From: a bacterium
GTDB lineage: Bacteria; Thermodesulfobiota; Thermodesulfobiia; Thermodesulfobiales; Thermodesulfobiaceae
Length of the DNA stretch: 60,479 bases
Assembly: GCA_021783475.1 (NCBI GenBank)
Contig: JAJXTU010000002.1
Location: forward strand, 1-60,479
Direction of reading: 5' to 3'
The notes beneath the pieces are model-generated. The model was not told the origin of the DNA. It made no database searches and saw nothing but the letters and a program-made list of their open reading frames with translations. Position numbers and translations under genes: made by a program. Below, one piece after another: positions 8,243 to 19,000 of the stretch. The stretch's first letter is position 1; every line of letters begins with the position of its first letter.

Positions 8243-10943
8243 GGTTAATATCTTTTAACTTTGATTTTAATAAACCTATATCTTTTCCTATATTTTTTTT
8301 TGATGACTTTAAAATTTTTAAAACTTTATTTTCAGTTTCAGGTGTCCAATATATTTTCAATTTTTCTTTTGCTCTTGTTATTGCTGTATAAAAAATACTA
8401 TGCGTTATTAATTCGTCAATTTCATTAGATATAACAATCTTTACAGAATCATATTCTAAGCCTTGTGCTTTATGAATAGAAACAGCATATGCAATTTGAA
8501 AAGGAATTACTGTATTTGGTGATTCGTCATCTTCATCTGTGTTTTTATATTTATTAATACTAAATCTTATTATAGAATTGTTATTATCTAAATTTTCTAT
8601 CAATTCACAATCATAACCTGAGATATCTATCTCATTAATACTTTTACAAACTTCAATATCAAACTGAATTTTATCTTCAAAGTTATTTATGCCAACAATT
8701 TTTCCCTTTAAATTATTATATATCGCAGGACCAAATCTTTTTGTTTCATTAAATAAAATTGGGTCACCTATTTTAAATATTTGTTCTCCCAAGTATATTG
8801 GATTATTCCTATTGTTGGCTTGTAAAAAAATATTGATATTATTTATTCCATAAAAACCATCATAATTTAACAATAAAATTATTTCGTCTTCGTTTTCATT
8901 CTTTTCAAAAATAGAGTTATCTAATTTGGTGGTATAACCTTTTTTTACTAGATATTCTACTATATCATCGTTTAAACTTCTAACTTTATCCCATAAATCA
9001 AGTAATTCTTTATTCTTTGCACGATAAGGTTTTGTTAATTCAGCTATAGATTCTTCAGGAATAAATTTTTTTAAAATACTGAACCAATTACCAAATCTAA
9101 TTGCTTCAATTTGATAAGTATCACCTACCAATATAAGTAATTTATATGGAACTTTTTTTAAAATTTCAACCATATCCTTATTGCTAACAGTGCTACATTC
9201 ATCAACAAAGAGTAAACCATAATTATCTAACTGATTTTGTGATAAAAACTTGGTAATCGTTTTATATTCACAATTTGAAGCATGAACTTTCCCTTTTAAG
9301 TTGTCTACAGCAGGGTTTGTATTAGCTAAAAATAATTTTTTTTGCTCATTGAAAAATTGAGATATATGATTTATTAAGGTTGATTTTCCTGTTCCAGCCG
9401 CACCGTAAATAATAGCTACATGAGATTTTTCAAATATTTTTCTAATTGCCTCTTTTTTCTCATCACAATCAATTATATTTGGGGTTTCTTTTAACCAATA
9501 ATCAACAGAGTCTTTATAACCCCTTACTCCAGATGTAGTTAATTCTTTAATTTTTTTTATAATCTCAATAGTATCTGATTCATATTTAGAGATGTAAACA
9601 AAATTATTGTAAGTTTTTATACTTCGTATTTCATTATGTCCTTTATATAATGAATCATTGTATTTTTTTATTAAGCTATCTATATGTTCAAATCCACAGA
9701 TATCATCTTTTTTAGTATATAACTCTCCCTTTATTTCGGTATTATTTTTAATTATTCTTGCCAAAAATTCGTGTTCTCTATTAGTGAAATCTAAACATTC
9801 AAACAAATCACTTATACTCGGATTGTGATTCACAAGAGAAGTGCAAAATGGCATTTGGTCAAATGGTATACAACCATATTTTAATTTTAAGCCTTGTTTA
9901 TAGTTGCAAAAGTTATTATCGAATTGTTGTTGTTTAATAATTTTATTTTTAAGACTATACAGTAAGTATTTTATTACGTTACTACCATTAGCATTGTTTT
10001 GTATCAACTCATTACATTTGTCTAAAACAATTAAAAATTCTTTACTTTCACTGTTTTTAGTTAAACCAATTTTTAATTCTTCGTAATTTTCTGCAGTAAC
10101 TAAATCAACTAGATTATAATTAGATTTAGTTAAAAATCTCATTAAATTTTTGTATTCCTTATGCCCACTTGAAATATTTAAATTTAAACCGAAAATACTA
10201 GCAAAATTATTCAATTCACACGGGCGTATGGAAACTACCCAATCTTCTATTATTCTGATAGGCATATCTTTATCTAAGATATTAATAGAATCATTTCTTA
10301 GCCAAAGTTTTATAGCATAATGTGATGGTATATCAAATTTTGTATAAGCTATCAATCTATCAAATTTACTAATATTATCGCTTGCTCTTGTAAATGTTAC
10401 TTCGGAATATACTTTTTTGTTTACAAAAAATGGTTTTATCTTTTGAATATAATATCTGTCAGGATAGGAATTATTGTTCTGGTTATTAATTTTTTGAACT
10501 ATTTTTTCATAATATTCTTGTGTAGTTTGATCCATGTTAAGCGGAAATTTATCAATATTTTGAAGTACTTCTAAATTATATTTTTCTTTAAGATAAGATT
10601 TTATTTTTAATAGATATTCATAATATTTTAGCATTAATCGCTCTGAACTATCTTTGTCGTATGTATAGTGAGAAGATACATTCTGTAAAAAGTCATGAAA
10701 TTTGCTTAAAAAGCTAAAGTTTCCTTTTGATTTAATATAATTAATGGCTTTTTTTATATTATCATATGAATTATTAATTTCTTTTCCATCGCTGTAAGTT
10801 AATAGAGAAATATGTTCAACAAAGTCTCTCAGCTCCTTTAGAATGTTTTGTGAAAGTAATCCTCTTTCCTCTTTGTTAAATATTTCTATATTTTCACAAA
10901 TATTTTGATCAATTGTTAAAATATTTTTTTCTATTTCTTTCAT
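8235..10943 (-). CDS. SF1-type (RecD/TraA/UvrD-like) ATPase/helicase embedded in the hsd operon
   Basis: Walker A IIYGAAGTGKSTLINHI, Walker B LLFVDECSTV, LVGDTYQIEAI, C-terminal SIHKAQGLEYDSVKI and YTAITRAKEKLKIYW. Overlaps hsdR by 8 nt and hsdS by 4 nt. Confidence 0.85.
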   Translation of the reverse strand: MKEIEKNILTIDQNICENIEIFNKEERGLLSQNILKELRDFVEHISLLTYSDGKEINNSYDNIKKAINYIKSKGNFSFLSKFHDFLQNVSSHYTYDKDSSERLMLKYYEYLLKIKSYLKEKYNLEVLQNIDKFPLNMDQTTQEYYEKIVQKINNQNNNSYPDRYYIQKIKPFFVNKKVYSEVTFTRASDNISKFDRLIAYTKFDIPSHYAIKLWLRNDSINILDKDMPIRIIEDWVVSIRPCELNNFASIFGLNLNISSGHKEYKNLMRFLTKSNYNLVDLVTAENYEELKIGLTKNSESKEFLIVLDKCNELIQNNANGSNVIKYLLYSLKNKIIKQQQFDNNFCNYKQGLKLKYGCIPFDQMPFCTSLVNHNPSISDLFECLDFTNREHEFLARIIKNNTEIKGELYTKKDDICGFEHIDSLIKKYNDSLYKGHNEIRSIKTYNNFVYISKYESDTIEIIKKIKELTTSGVRGYKDSVDYWLKETPNIIDCDEKKEAIRKIFEKSHVAIIYGAAGTGKSTLINHISQFFNEQKKLFLANTNPAVDNLKGKVHASNCEYKTITKFLSQNQLDNYGLLFVDECSTVSNKDMVEILKKVPYKLLILVGDTYQIEAIRFGNWFSILKKFIPEESIAELTKPYRAKNKELLDLWDKVRSLNDDIVEYLVKKGYTTKLDNSIFEKNENEDEIILLLNYDGFYGINNINIFLQANNRNNPIYLGEQIFKIGDPILFNETKRFGPAIYNNLKGKIVGINNFEDKIQFDIEVCKSINEIDISGYDCELIENLDNNNSIIRFSINKYKNTDEDDESPNTVIPFQIAYAVSIHKAQGLEYDSVKIVISNEIDELITHSIFYTAITRAKEKLKIYWTPETENKVLKILKSSKKNIGKDIGLLKSKLKDINHD

Positions 10944-12148
10944 ATTCTTACTCTCACTTCTCCGCTCATGAGTTTTGGTAGCAGTATATCTCTAAGTTTT
11001 TCCAGTGCACTGATTTGATTATTGTTATTTATTATTATATTAAAATAATCACTCAATATTGATACCTTCTCTTTTATAATAGATAGTGGCGGCACAATTA
11101 ATTTTGTTTTATAAATATCGTTTTTATTAATATGAGGTTGGGCTCCTCCAGTTTCGTTTAAAATAATTTCTTTGATGGTATGTTTGATCCAAAAGAATAC
11201 AAATTCTTTCGGATAGTTTTTATTCGGTATTATGCCAACTACTGACTGATTTGTACAAGTATCTATTTCTAATAAGCTTATTTGTCCAAGAGTTGCCCCT
11301 GTAATAGCTATAACGATTGTTCCTTTTGGTAAAATTTTAGTATTCGAATTTTCAAGACCAAGTTTTGTTATATATCGTGTTGGTTTATATATTCTAAATT
11401 TATTTACCTCACCAGAATTTATCCAAGGCACATCCCCATCCCAATACTCTTGCTTAGTTGTTGATGGAGTCCCACCTAACACAGTTGTTAATTGTTCGCC
11501 AATTGTTGAGGTTCCCCACTCCTCTTTTGCCTCTTCTACAAACCACCTTCTAAAAAGCGTTTCTGCCATCTGCTCTAACGTATTGTTCTGGCGGTGGAGA
11601 AGGTCTATCTTGTCATCCAAAGATGAAAGCACAGAGGTAATGGCTTTTTGTTCGAGAAAGGGTGGCATATAAAATTCATAATTTTTTATTCTAGATGGCG
11701 ATGTATGCATAATAGATGTACCACTTGCAGAGTTTACTATAAAACAGTGATAATCTGGAGTTCTTGTTAGCCAGTATATAAATTCTTTACATACATTATT
11801 ATCAATAAAATCTAATAAACCAATTCGTTGATTGTGTAAGAATATTTTGTTTTTGTAAAAAGGTATCTTTGCAGAGTATCCAAGTGTATCAGAATTTCTA
11901 CTGAGGTCAGTCATTGTAATAATAAAACTTCCTTCAGACAATACGTATTCTCTTGGAAATTGACCTTTGTAATATTTCTGTTTTTCAGACTTAAAGCCTC
12001 CACCTATGTTGAAATTACCAGGAGTTAATAAAATGGCTTCTGTTTCGCCATAGGTAATACCCTCTCCTTTAAATGCGAAACCGTGTTTTATATCTACTAC
12101 TTCCCCCAACTTAACCCTTTTCCACCCATCAGGCACTTTTTCGTTCAT
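10940..12148 (-). CDS. hsdS: Type I restriction-modification specificity subunit S
   Basis: 402 aa, two TRD-like halves (VPDGWKRVKLGEVV...; EEWGTSTIGEQLTTVLGGTPSTTKQEYWDGDVPWINSGEV), LPKLMSGEVRV C-terminus. Confidence 0.93.
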   Translation of the reverse strand: MNEKVPDGWKRVKLGEVVDIKHGFAFKGEGITYGETEAILLTPGNFNIGGGFKSEKQKYYKGQFPREYVLSEGSFIITMTDLSRNSDTLGYSAKIPFYKNKIFLHNQRIGLLDFIDNNVCKEFIYWLTRTPDYHCFIVNSASGTSIMHTSPSRIKNYEFYMPPFLEQKAITSVLSSLDDKIDLLHRQNNTLEQMAETLFRRWFVEEAKEEWGTSTIGEQLTTVLGGTPSTTKQEYWDGDVPWINSGEVNKFRIYKPTRYITKLGLENSNTKILPKGTIVIAITGATLGQISLLEIDTCTNQSVVGIIPNKNYPKEFVFFWIKHTIKEIILNETGGAQPHINKNDIYKTKLIVPPLSIIKEKVSILSDYFNIIINNNNQISALEKLRDILLPKLMSGEVRVRI

Positions 12149-13298
12149 CGCAGGCTCCTATTATTTCAGCAAAATCAACCTTTTTTATGCTTTTTTGTAA
12201 AAATCCTAAAGCATATAGTTCTTCTTTACAATGTAAAATCCTTCCTGCAATTATGCTCTTATGAGTTTTAAACTTTTCTGCAAAATCTTCAATAATTTCT
12301 ATAATAGCTTCTTCATTTTTGCCCCCTGGCGGTAAAGAACTTATTTTGTCTAAAATTTGATTGAATTCCCTTTCGTCTAATAAATAGTTTGCTGCAAATC
12401 TATCTGCACCTCTTTCTTCTTCATTTTTATCTTCAATATCTTCAATATTTTCCAGAAAAATATTTTTTTTATTTCCGTGAAGAATTACATGTCCGAGTTC
12501 ATGAAAAAGAGAAAACCAGAATATATCATATCGTTTGTATTTGTCTGTAAGTTGGATTACAGGATTGTCATCTATCCATCTAACCACTCCATTTATGGAT
12601 GTTTTTGGTAAATTTACAGTATAAACGACCTTAACTCCAACCTTAAGGCAACATTCCTGAATCTTTTTTAAATAGTCTGATGTTTCTGATCTCATAATTT
12701 CTTTTAACTCTATTATAATATCTTTAAGTTTTTTCCTATTAAATGATTGTGCATTTAATTTACTTGCCTCTATTTCTCCCATTCTTAAAAGTGCAGAGAT
12801 GGCGTAAGGATTTTTTCTGTTTTTGAGAGATATTCTGAAAAAAACTGGAACTTCTTGATTAAAATAGATGTTTTTCCATGCTTCGGAAGTTGAAATATTG
12901 AAAAATGATAACAATTCTTTTGCTCTTTCTTTTAAATTGCGAACGCTTTTTACATATCCTAATTTTGCCAACATTGAATATGGAAAATTTTTAGACCAGG
13001 GAATATCAATATTTAACTTATCTCTTTCTTTTTCTCTTGCAATAAATTCGTTATAGCTTGATTGCTTTGATATCCAGAAACTTGCTGGTATATGTAATAC
13101 TTTCTCAAATTGAATTGCCATCTCTGGAGTAATTGAGCACTTTCCATTTAAGACGTTAGAGATAGTTTTTATAGGTTTCCCAATTCTTATTGCAAATTCC
13201 TTGGGAAAAATGTTTAATTCTTCCAGTTTCTCCCTTAAAGTTATTCCAGGATGAACTGCATAATCTGGTTTTAGCATATTTTTTTCTTCCTTAATCAT
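12129..13298 (-). CDS. HigA-type XRE antitoxin fused to ImmA/IrrE-like metallopeptidase domain
   Basis: N-terminal HPGITLREKLEELNIFPKEFAIRIGKPIKTISNVLNGKCSITPEMA (HigA-like HTH); C-terminal FHELGHVILH (HExxH). Confidence 0.88.
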   Translation of the reverse strand: MIKEEKNMLKPDYAVHPGITLREKLEELNIFPKEFAIRIGKPIKTISNVLNGKCSITPEMAIQFEKVLHIPASFWISKQSSYNEFIAREKERDKLNIDIPWSKNFPYSMLAKLGYVKSVRNLKERAKELLSFFNISTSEAWKNIYFNQEVPVFFRISLKNRKNPYAISALLRMGEIEASKLNAQSFNRKKLKDIIIELKEIMRSETSDYLKKIQECCLKVGVKVVYTVNLPKTSINGVVRWIDDNPVIQLTDKYKRYDIFWFSLFHELGHVILHGNKKNIFLENIEDIEDKNEEERGADRFAANYLLDEREFNQILDKISSLPPGGKNEEAIIEIIEDFAEKFKTHKSIIAGRILHCKEELYALGFLQKSIKKVDFAEIIGACDERKSA

Positions 13299-13308
13299 AA
13301 TGAACCCC

Positions 13309-13686
13309 TTAGTGATAATTTATAATCTCAATTATCTCAATTTCAGTAACTTCTGAATATATCAAGCTTCCATCTGCTCTTTTAGGCAAAGGATTGTTAG
13401 CTGGTTTATATATAAGTCTATACGGTTGTTTAAGATCACATGCAAAATATCCTTTTTTGTCGCCTTCTAAAAGATGATGACGTCCTGGTAACTCCATAAG
13501 ATTTTCAAGATTTTCAATCTTTGAAATATCGTCTATCCTTTGCATAATTTTGTCCGCCATATCATTGCCATATTGTTTTATTAGCTCTTTTTTAGAATTT
13601 AATATGTTTCTTAATTTTCTTTTCTTTACAATAATTTTCACAATAAATATAACCCTAACACAAAATAATGTCAATATTTTTAACAC
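13309..13686 (-). CDS. RelE/HigB-like toxin
   Basis: KKRKLRNILNSKKELIKQYGNDMADKIMQRIDDISKIENLENLMELPGRHHLLEGDKKGYFACDLKQPYRLIYKP. The annotated GTG lies inside a palindrome, so the real start is probably downstream (GTG AAA ATT ATT GTA AAG). Confidence 0.82.
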   Translation of the reverse strand: MLKILTLFCVRVIFIVKIIVKKRKLRNILNSKKELIKQYGNDMADKIMQRIDDISKIENLENLMELPGRHHLLEGDKKGYFACDLKQPYRLIYKPANNPLPKRADGSLIYSEVTEIEIIEIINYH

Positions 13687-13703
13687 TAAGTGTTAAAAAT
13701 ATT
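13673..13703. promoter_or_regulatory. 31-bp perfect palindrome, candidate toxin-antitoxin operator
   Basis: AATATTTTTAACACT-A-AGTGTTAAAAATATT: 15-bp arms, 1-nt centre, immediately upstream of the higB-like gene. Confidence 0.65.
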
Positions 13704-13774
13704 TTAACAGATTTTGCTTTATTGTTTGTCATAATTTTATATATATAAATATTTTCGATCATATTTTTAGAAAT

Positions 13775-15298
13775 TTATTTATCAATGTCATTTATTTGGA
13801 TTTTTTCCAGGTTTTCCAGTATTAACTTATTGAGATTCTCTTCTTCTTTTAGCTGTTCCATAAATTCTTTCCTTAGCTTTGAAAACCTCTCTACAAAGTC
13901 AAAGTCGTCTTCTTCTTCGGGTAGCCCCACATATCTGCCTGGAGTTAGCACATAGTCAAGAGCTTTTACCTCTTCAATGGTTGATGATTTACAAAAACCA
14001 GAGATATCTTCGTATTTGCCAGAGGCTGATTTTGTCTGTGCCCAGTTGTGATATGTTTGTGCTATCTTCTGTACATCTTCATCTGTCAAGATCTTTGTTC
14101 TTCGATTTATAAGTACCCCCATATCTCTTGCATCTAAAAAGAGAATCTCGCCTTGCCTGGTCGTCTTGTTCCTTCTCAAAAACCACAGTGAGGCAGGAAT
14201 CTGAGTATTTAGAAATAGCTTGGGTGGAAGATTTACAACACAATCTACTAAGTCATCTTCAATTATTTTTTTTCTGATTTCGTACTCTCCGTTTGTTTTG
14301 GTAGTTAGAGCCCCCTTCGCCAGAACAAAGCCAGCCCTTGCGCCAGGTGCAAGGTGATAGATGAAGTGTTGGATCCAGGCATAGTTGGCATTTCCTTCTG
14401 GAGGGATGCCATACTTCCAGCGCCCATCCTTTCGCAACAGTTCACCGTTCCAGTCGCTATCGTTAAACGGGGGATTGGCAATTACGAAATCTGCCTTTAG
14501 GTCTTTGTGGAGATCGTTTAAGAAAGATCCCTCATTGTTCCATTTAACCTGGGAGCTATCAATTCCTCTAATTGCAAGGTTCATTTTGCAGAGTCGCCAG
14601 GTGGTTTGGTTGCTCTCCTGACCATAGATGGATATATCGTTAACTTTTCCCTGATGGGCAAGAACGAACTTTTCAGATTGTATGAACATACCGCCTGAAC
14701 CGCAGCACGGGTCGAAAACTCTTCCTTTGTATGGCCCTAACATTTCAACAAGGAGTTCTACTACGCTTCGCGGTGTATAGAACTGTCCGCCTTTTCTGCC
14801 TTCTGCTAAAGCAAATTCGCCCAGGAAGTATTCGAAAACATGTCCCAGGACATCAGAACTTCTTTTTTTAGCTTCAATTAAAGTGATATTGCTTATAAGA
14901 TCGATTAATCCGCCCAAGCTTGTAATGTCCAGATTCCCTCTGGCATAAACCTTTGGCAAAACTCCTCTAAGTGAAGGGTTTTCTTTTTCTATAATATCCA
15001 TTGCATCATCAATGTATTTGCCAATCTCAGGAATCTTTGCATTAGCTTGTAGATATGACCAGCGCGCTTTTTGCGGCACATAGAAGACGTTTTCAGCTTT
15101 ATATTCGTCCCTATCTTCTGGATCGGAGAATTCCTTGACTTTCAACTTCTCGTATAAATCTTCAAATGCGCTTGATATGTATTTCAGAAAAATCAAACCT
15201 AAGACCACATGTTTGTATTCTGCAGCATCAATATTTTTCCTTAGCTTGTCTGCAGCCTTCCAGAGCTGTTTTTCCAGCGGTTCATTGTTATTTTTCAT
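13775..15298 (-). CDS. hsdM: Type I restriction-modification DNA methyltransferase subunit M
   Basis: 507 aa; GGQFYTPRSVVELLVEML, VFDPCCGSGGMFIQSE, DFVIANPPFNDSDW (NPPF). Confidence 0.97.
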   Translation of the reverse strand: MKNNNEPLEKQLWKAADKLRKNIDAAEYKHVVLGLIFLKYISSAFEDLYEKLKVKEFSDPEDRDEYKAENVFYVPQKARWSYLQANAKIPEIGKYIDDAMDIIEKENPSLRGVLPKVYARGNLDITSLGGLIDLISNITLIEAKKRSSDVLGHVFEYFLGEFALAEGRKGGQFYTPRSVVELLVEMLGPYKGRVFDPCCGSGGMFIQSEKFVLAHQGKVNDISIYGQESNQTTWRLCKMNLAIRGIDSSQVKWNNEGSFLNDLHKDLKADFVIANPPFNDSDWNGELLRKDGRWKYGIPPEGNANYAWIQHFIYHLAPGARAGFVLAKGALTTKTNGEYEIRKKIIEDDLVDCVVNLPPKLFLNTQIPASLWFLRRNKTTRQGEILFLDARDMGVLINRRTKILTDEDVQKIAQTYHNWAQTKSASGKYEDISGFCKSSTIEEVKALDYVLTPGRYVGLPEEEDDFDFVERFSKLRKEFMEQLKEEENLNKLILENLEKIQINDIDK

Positions 15299-15392
15299 TT
15301 TTTGCCCCTTTATCTTTATAGCCTTTTTTATAAACGCCGGCTGTGAAATTTTTAATATTCATTTTGCTCACCAAAGTAAATTATAAATTCTT

Positions 15393-15424
15393 TTATTTTA
15401 CTTTTAGGCCTAAAAGTAAAATAA
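15393..15424. promoter_or_regulatory. 32-bp perfect palindrome upstream of hsdM
   Basis: TTATTTTACTTTTAGG|CCTAAAAGTAAAATAA, 16-bp arms with no spacer, about 95 bp upstream of the hsdM start. Confidence 0.6.
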
Positions 15425-15932
15425 GAAAAACCATATTTTACCTTTACGAAGTTTTTATCAATCTTCTCAAAAATTGATTTCTTGTTTTTTCTCACCTATT
15501 TTCGCCCTCCAAAAGTGTCTTAAATAAACTTAAACTGTTCAATCATACCTTGCTATAAAGTATTTCGTTTATATTACCACCATTTTTCAATGTTTTTTAA
15601 ACCAACCTTGGTAGCAAATTAAATGGCTATTTAAAGATTTATAGTATTGGAATTTCTTAGAAATTTTGGAGGTTACATGCTCCTGACTTTTGCAGCAAAT
15701 AAAATAAAAAAAGCTAACAAATGCCTTTGTAGCAATGTTTTGTGGGTTTTTAATTTTACATATAGTTGTTGCATATTCAAGATTTATATTTACCTTATGA
15801 TTTACTCGTTTTATAGGGCACTGTCAATTTATAAGATCGGGATGGCGTGATGGCGATAGGCTGTAAATATTTAGAAGTGTTATTAAAATTTTATTCTTAC
15901 TTATTTGATTAATTCAGATTTTTATTTAATAC

Positions 15933-15959
15933 GGCCGAGGATATTTCACTTCCTCGGCC
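15933..15959. terminator. Rho-independent-like hairpin downstream of the autotransporter
   Basis: GGCCGAGG-atatttcactt-CCTCGGCC followed on + by TATTTATTTTG. Confidence 0.6.
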
Positions 15960-16026
15960 TATTTATTTTGTTCTTTATATCAAAAACTTTTCCAGATCTT
16001 GTATATCAAGTTTCTGTTGACCCTCT

Positions 16027-19000
16027 TTAGAACTTGAAACTTAGCTTTGCATCGACCATTGATGCGCTGTAATTGTCGCGTCCAATCTCCGTGTTGGAAT
16101 CGAGATGCACTGAAAAGTTCTTTCCTGAATATACATTGATATTTGCGCCAATTATTCCGAAGTCTCTGCCCAGTTGCTGGGACTGGAAATTGAATGGTAT
16201 TCCAACCTGTGCAAGGCTAGCATTAATGTTTCTGCTGTCATTGGCAAACTCATGTGCGTAGTTCGCATACAATTGAAATTTAACCAAAGACTTGCCGTAC
16301 TTTACGGTGCTAGCGAGCCTTACACCTGGGCTGAATTGGAGCGATTCGGCGTGCTGTGAACCAACTTGCAGATCGAGCGAGTTTGCCCCTGTTTCTCCAA
16401 GTCCATTGATCTTGATGCTGGAATATGAGAGGCTGGCCATAGGCGTGATTACAACGTTTCCAACTCTTAGATCGTAGCCTGCTTCTCCGTAACTATTCAA
16501 CATGTTGCCTGTTGTGGAGCCAGATGCTGTACGGTTGATAAAAGATATCTGACGATTCGTGTCAAAAGAGTTCACAACGTACCCTGCCGAACCGAATGCA
16601 TAGAATTTGCCTGGGAAGTAAGATGCATATAGTATGATTGGAACGGTTTGGTTTTGCACATTTCCCATATTATCGTTGAAGCCTGCATAAGTATGGGCAT
16701 ATCCGCTGGCTATACCGACAAGCAGATCCTTTCTTACTTTATAGTCTGCTCCTACAGTAAGACCGACAATGGAAAAGTTATACCCTGTTTCGTTTGCTGT
16801 AGAATCCTGAGAACCCCAGAAAACTTGTGGATCGGCATAGAAATTCCAACAGTTTAACTTTTTTGTTTCATTAGGTCCATAAGAACCAGTGTTTTCACCT
16901 GCAAGTCTGGCGTATCGGTTGCTTGTGATCCTATCGATGATATCTTGTTGGAAGAAGTTGGATGCTGCAAAACCCAGATTAGCTAAAGAGGCCGCCATGT
17001 CAGGTGAGATCTGTTGATAGGCGTTGGCAACTGAATTGGCTTGGGAAGTTGGTATACTGTCGATAGTGTGCAAAACAGTTCCTATGTCTCCTGTAGTGGT
17101 TGCGGAAATATCGTTCAGCATATTTCCAACCTGCAGTTGATTCTGTGTCAGAGTGAGCACCGAGTTAGTATAATTACGAGATACGCTGATTGATATTCCT
17201 GGGTCGGCTATATTCCCTGCTGTTCCCACCAATGTCGCTGTGAAATTGGCAACCGTAGGTATGCCTGTTATATTTTGTGCATCCTTAATAATATCAAATG
17301 TTTGGCCTGGAGTAGGTACAAAACCGCCCTGGAGCACAGGTTCTATTGTGCCACCATTGAACGTAACTGTTCCAGTGTTGGACATTTCGAGCCAGTTATA
17401 GTTGCTAGGCGAAGCTATTCCTATTTGCAAAGCTGAGTTTTTGCCCTGCGTATAATTGCCAGTAAAAATTGACCCAGCTTTTGAAGGCATAAAGACCCCG
17501 CCTTCATTGTCAAGGTTTCCGTCGATTGAGTTTGTGCTAAGTGTCCCGCCATTTAGGTGATAGGTTCCACCGTTCATTTCGATGCCGTATTGAGCATTAT
17601 TGCCGGTAACTATATTGATTCCACCGGTCTGGGTGAACGTTCCTGCACTAGCGCCTCCTACCCATTCGAAATCGGACTGTAAGGTGCCCCCGCTGAGATT
17701 GTAGGTTCCTTTGCCCGCACCAGCGTTAATTGAGTCAAATAAGTCCGTACCCAGAACCAGGCCGTTGGTTACTATATTTATCCCACCCGTTTGATTGAAT
17801 GTTCCCGTACTGCCTGCATCGCCTATATCCTCACCGGGTATGTAACCTGAGGAGCCGAGCGCTCCGTTTCCGCTGGCAGTAAGTGTCCCGCCGCTGAGAT
17901 TATAAATACCCGTGCCGGGCGAGATGTTTTTGGTTGGAGCCAAAGGATAAGTGACTTGGGATCCAACAAACAGCCCAACCAGGACTGTATTTGTCCCGCC
18001 TGTCTGATTGAACGTTCCAAATCCCTGACATGTGCCGATGACTTCGCCGCCTGTAGAGTTAACGATTCCGCCGTTTGCAGAGCCAACCAATCCGGAAGCA
18101 ATAAGGCTGCCTCCACTGAGGTTAAATGTGCCTATGCCACCCACACCTGCTCCGTAAATGTCTGACCCGACAGCCAAGCCGCCATCTGTGGCAATATTTT
18201 GTCCGCCTGTTTGATTAAAGGTCCCTGTACCTCCTGCATCTCCGACGACCTCGCCACCATCGCCACTAAGGCCTGCCACTGCATTTCCGCCTGTGTTAAG
18301 GATGCCGCCGCTGAGGTTATATATACCTATACTTCCTGTAGCTAATTTATTAGAATAGCGCCATGCAGCGTCAGATCCTATAAATACCCCATTGTTGTCC
18401 AGATTTTGTCCGCCTGTCTGATTGAACGTTCCTATACCTGAGCTATCTCCTATTAGCTCAGCTCCGGAAGCCTCGAGTAATCTGGTGACAATAATTGTGC
18501 CTCCGCTGAGATTATATGTGCCAGTTGATGTCTTACCCGATACGAAAACGTCTGATCCGACAAACATTGTGCCACCTGTAATAGTATTTGTTCCACCTGT
18601 CTGTTTGAACGTCCCTGTGCCTCCGCTGACTCCTATGTATTCCCACGAAAAACCAGCGCTTGTTCCCAGTGCTTGTAGATTGCCAGTCCCGCTGAGGTTG
18701 TAGGTTCCAAGAGCGTTGTATTGTGCGCCTACATTGAGCGCATTGTAGACTGTATTTAAGTAACCCGCCTGGTTCATTATTCCGCCGTTCAAGCTTAGAC
18801 CAACCGATTCATTGTTGTATGAAGTGTTCCCAGTGATACTATAGGGCGAGTTGCCTACGCTTGTGTCAACGGTGAGGTTTGCTGCTCTGACAGGGATCTG
18901 CCCCCATAGCTGTGCAACTGCCAGAAATGAAAGGGAGAAAAACAAAATTTTCACACTTCTGCCAAACTGCACAGAGTTTGCTTCTTTCCACCCCTTATTT

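Noticed and set aside
15647-15850. 67-aa + strand ORF between the R-M operon and the autotransporter
   Set aside because: Low-complexity composition, no convincing SD or family.
16073-18703. Several + strand ORFs antisense to the autotransporter, and the 97-aa - strand ORF at 17823-18116
   Set aside because: Explained by the repetitive composition of the autotransporter gene. No independent support.
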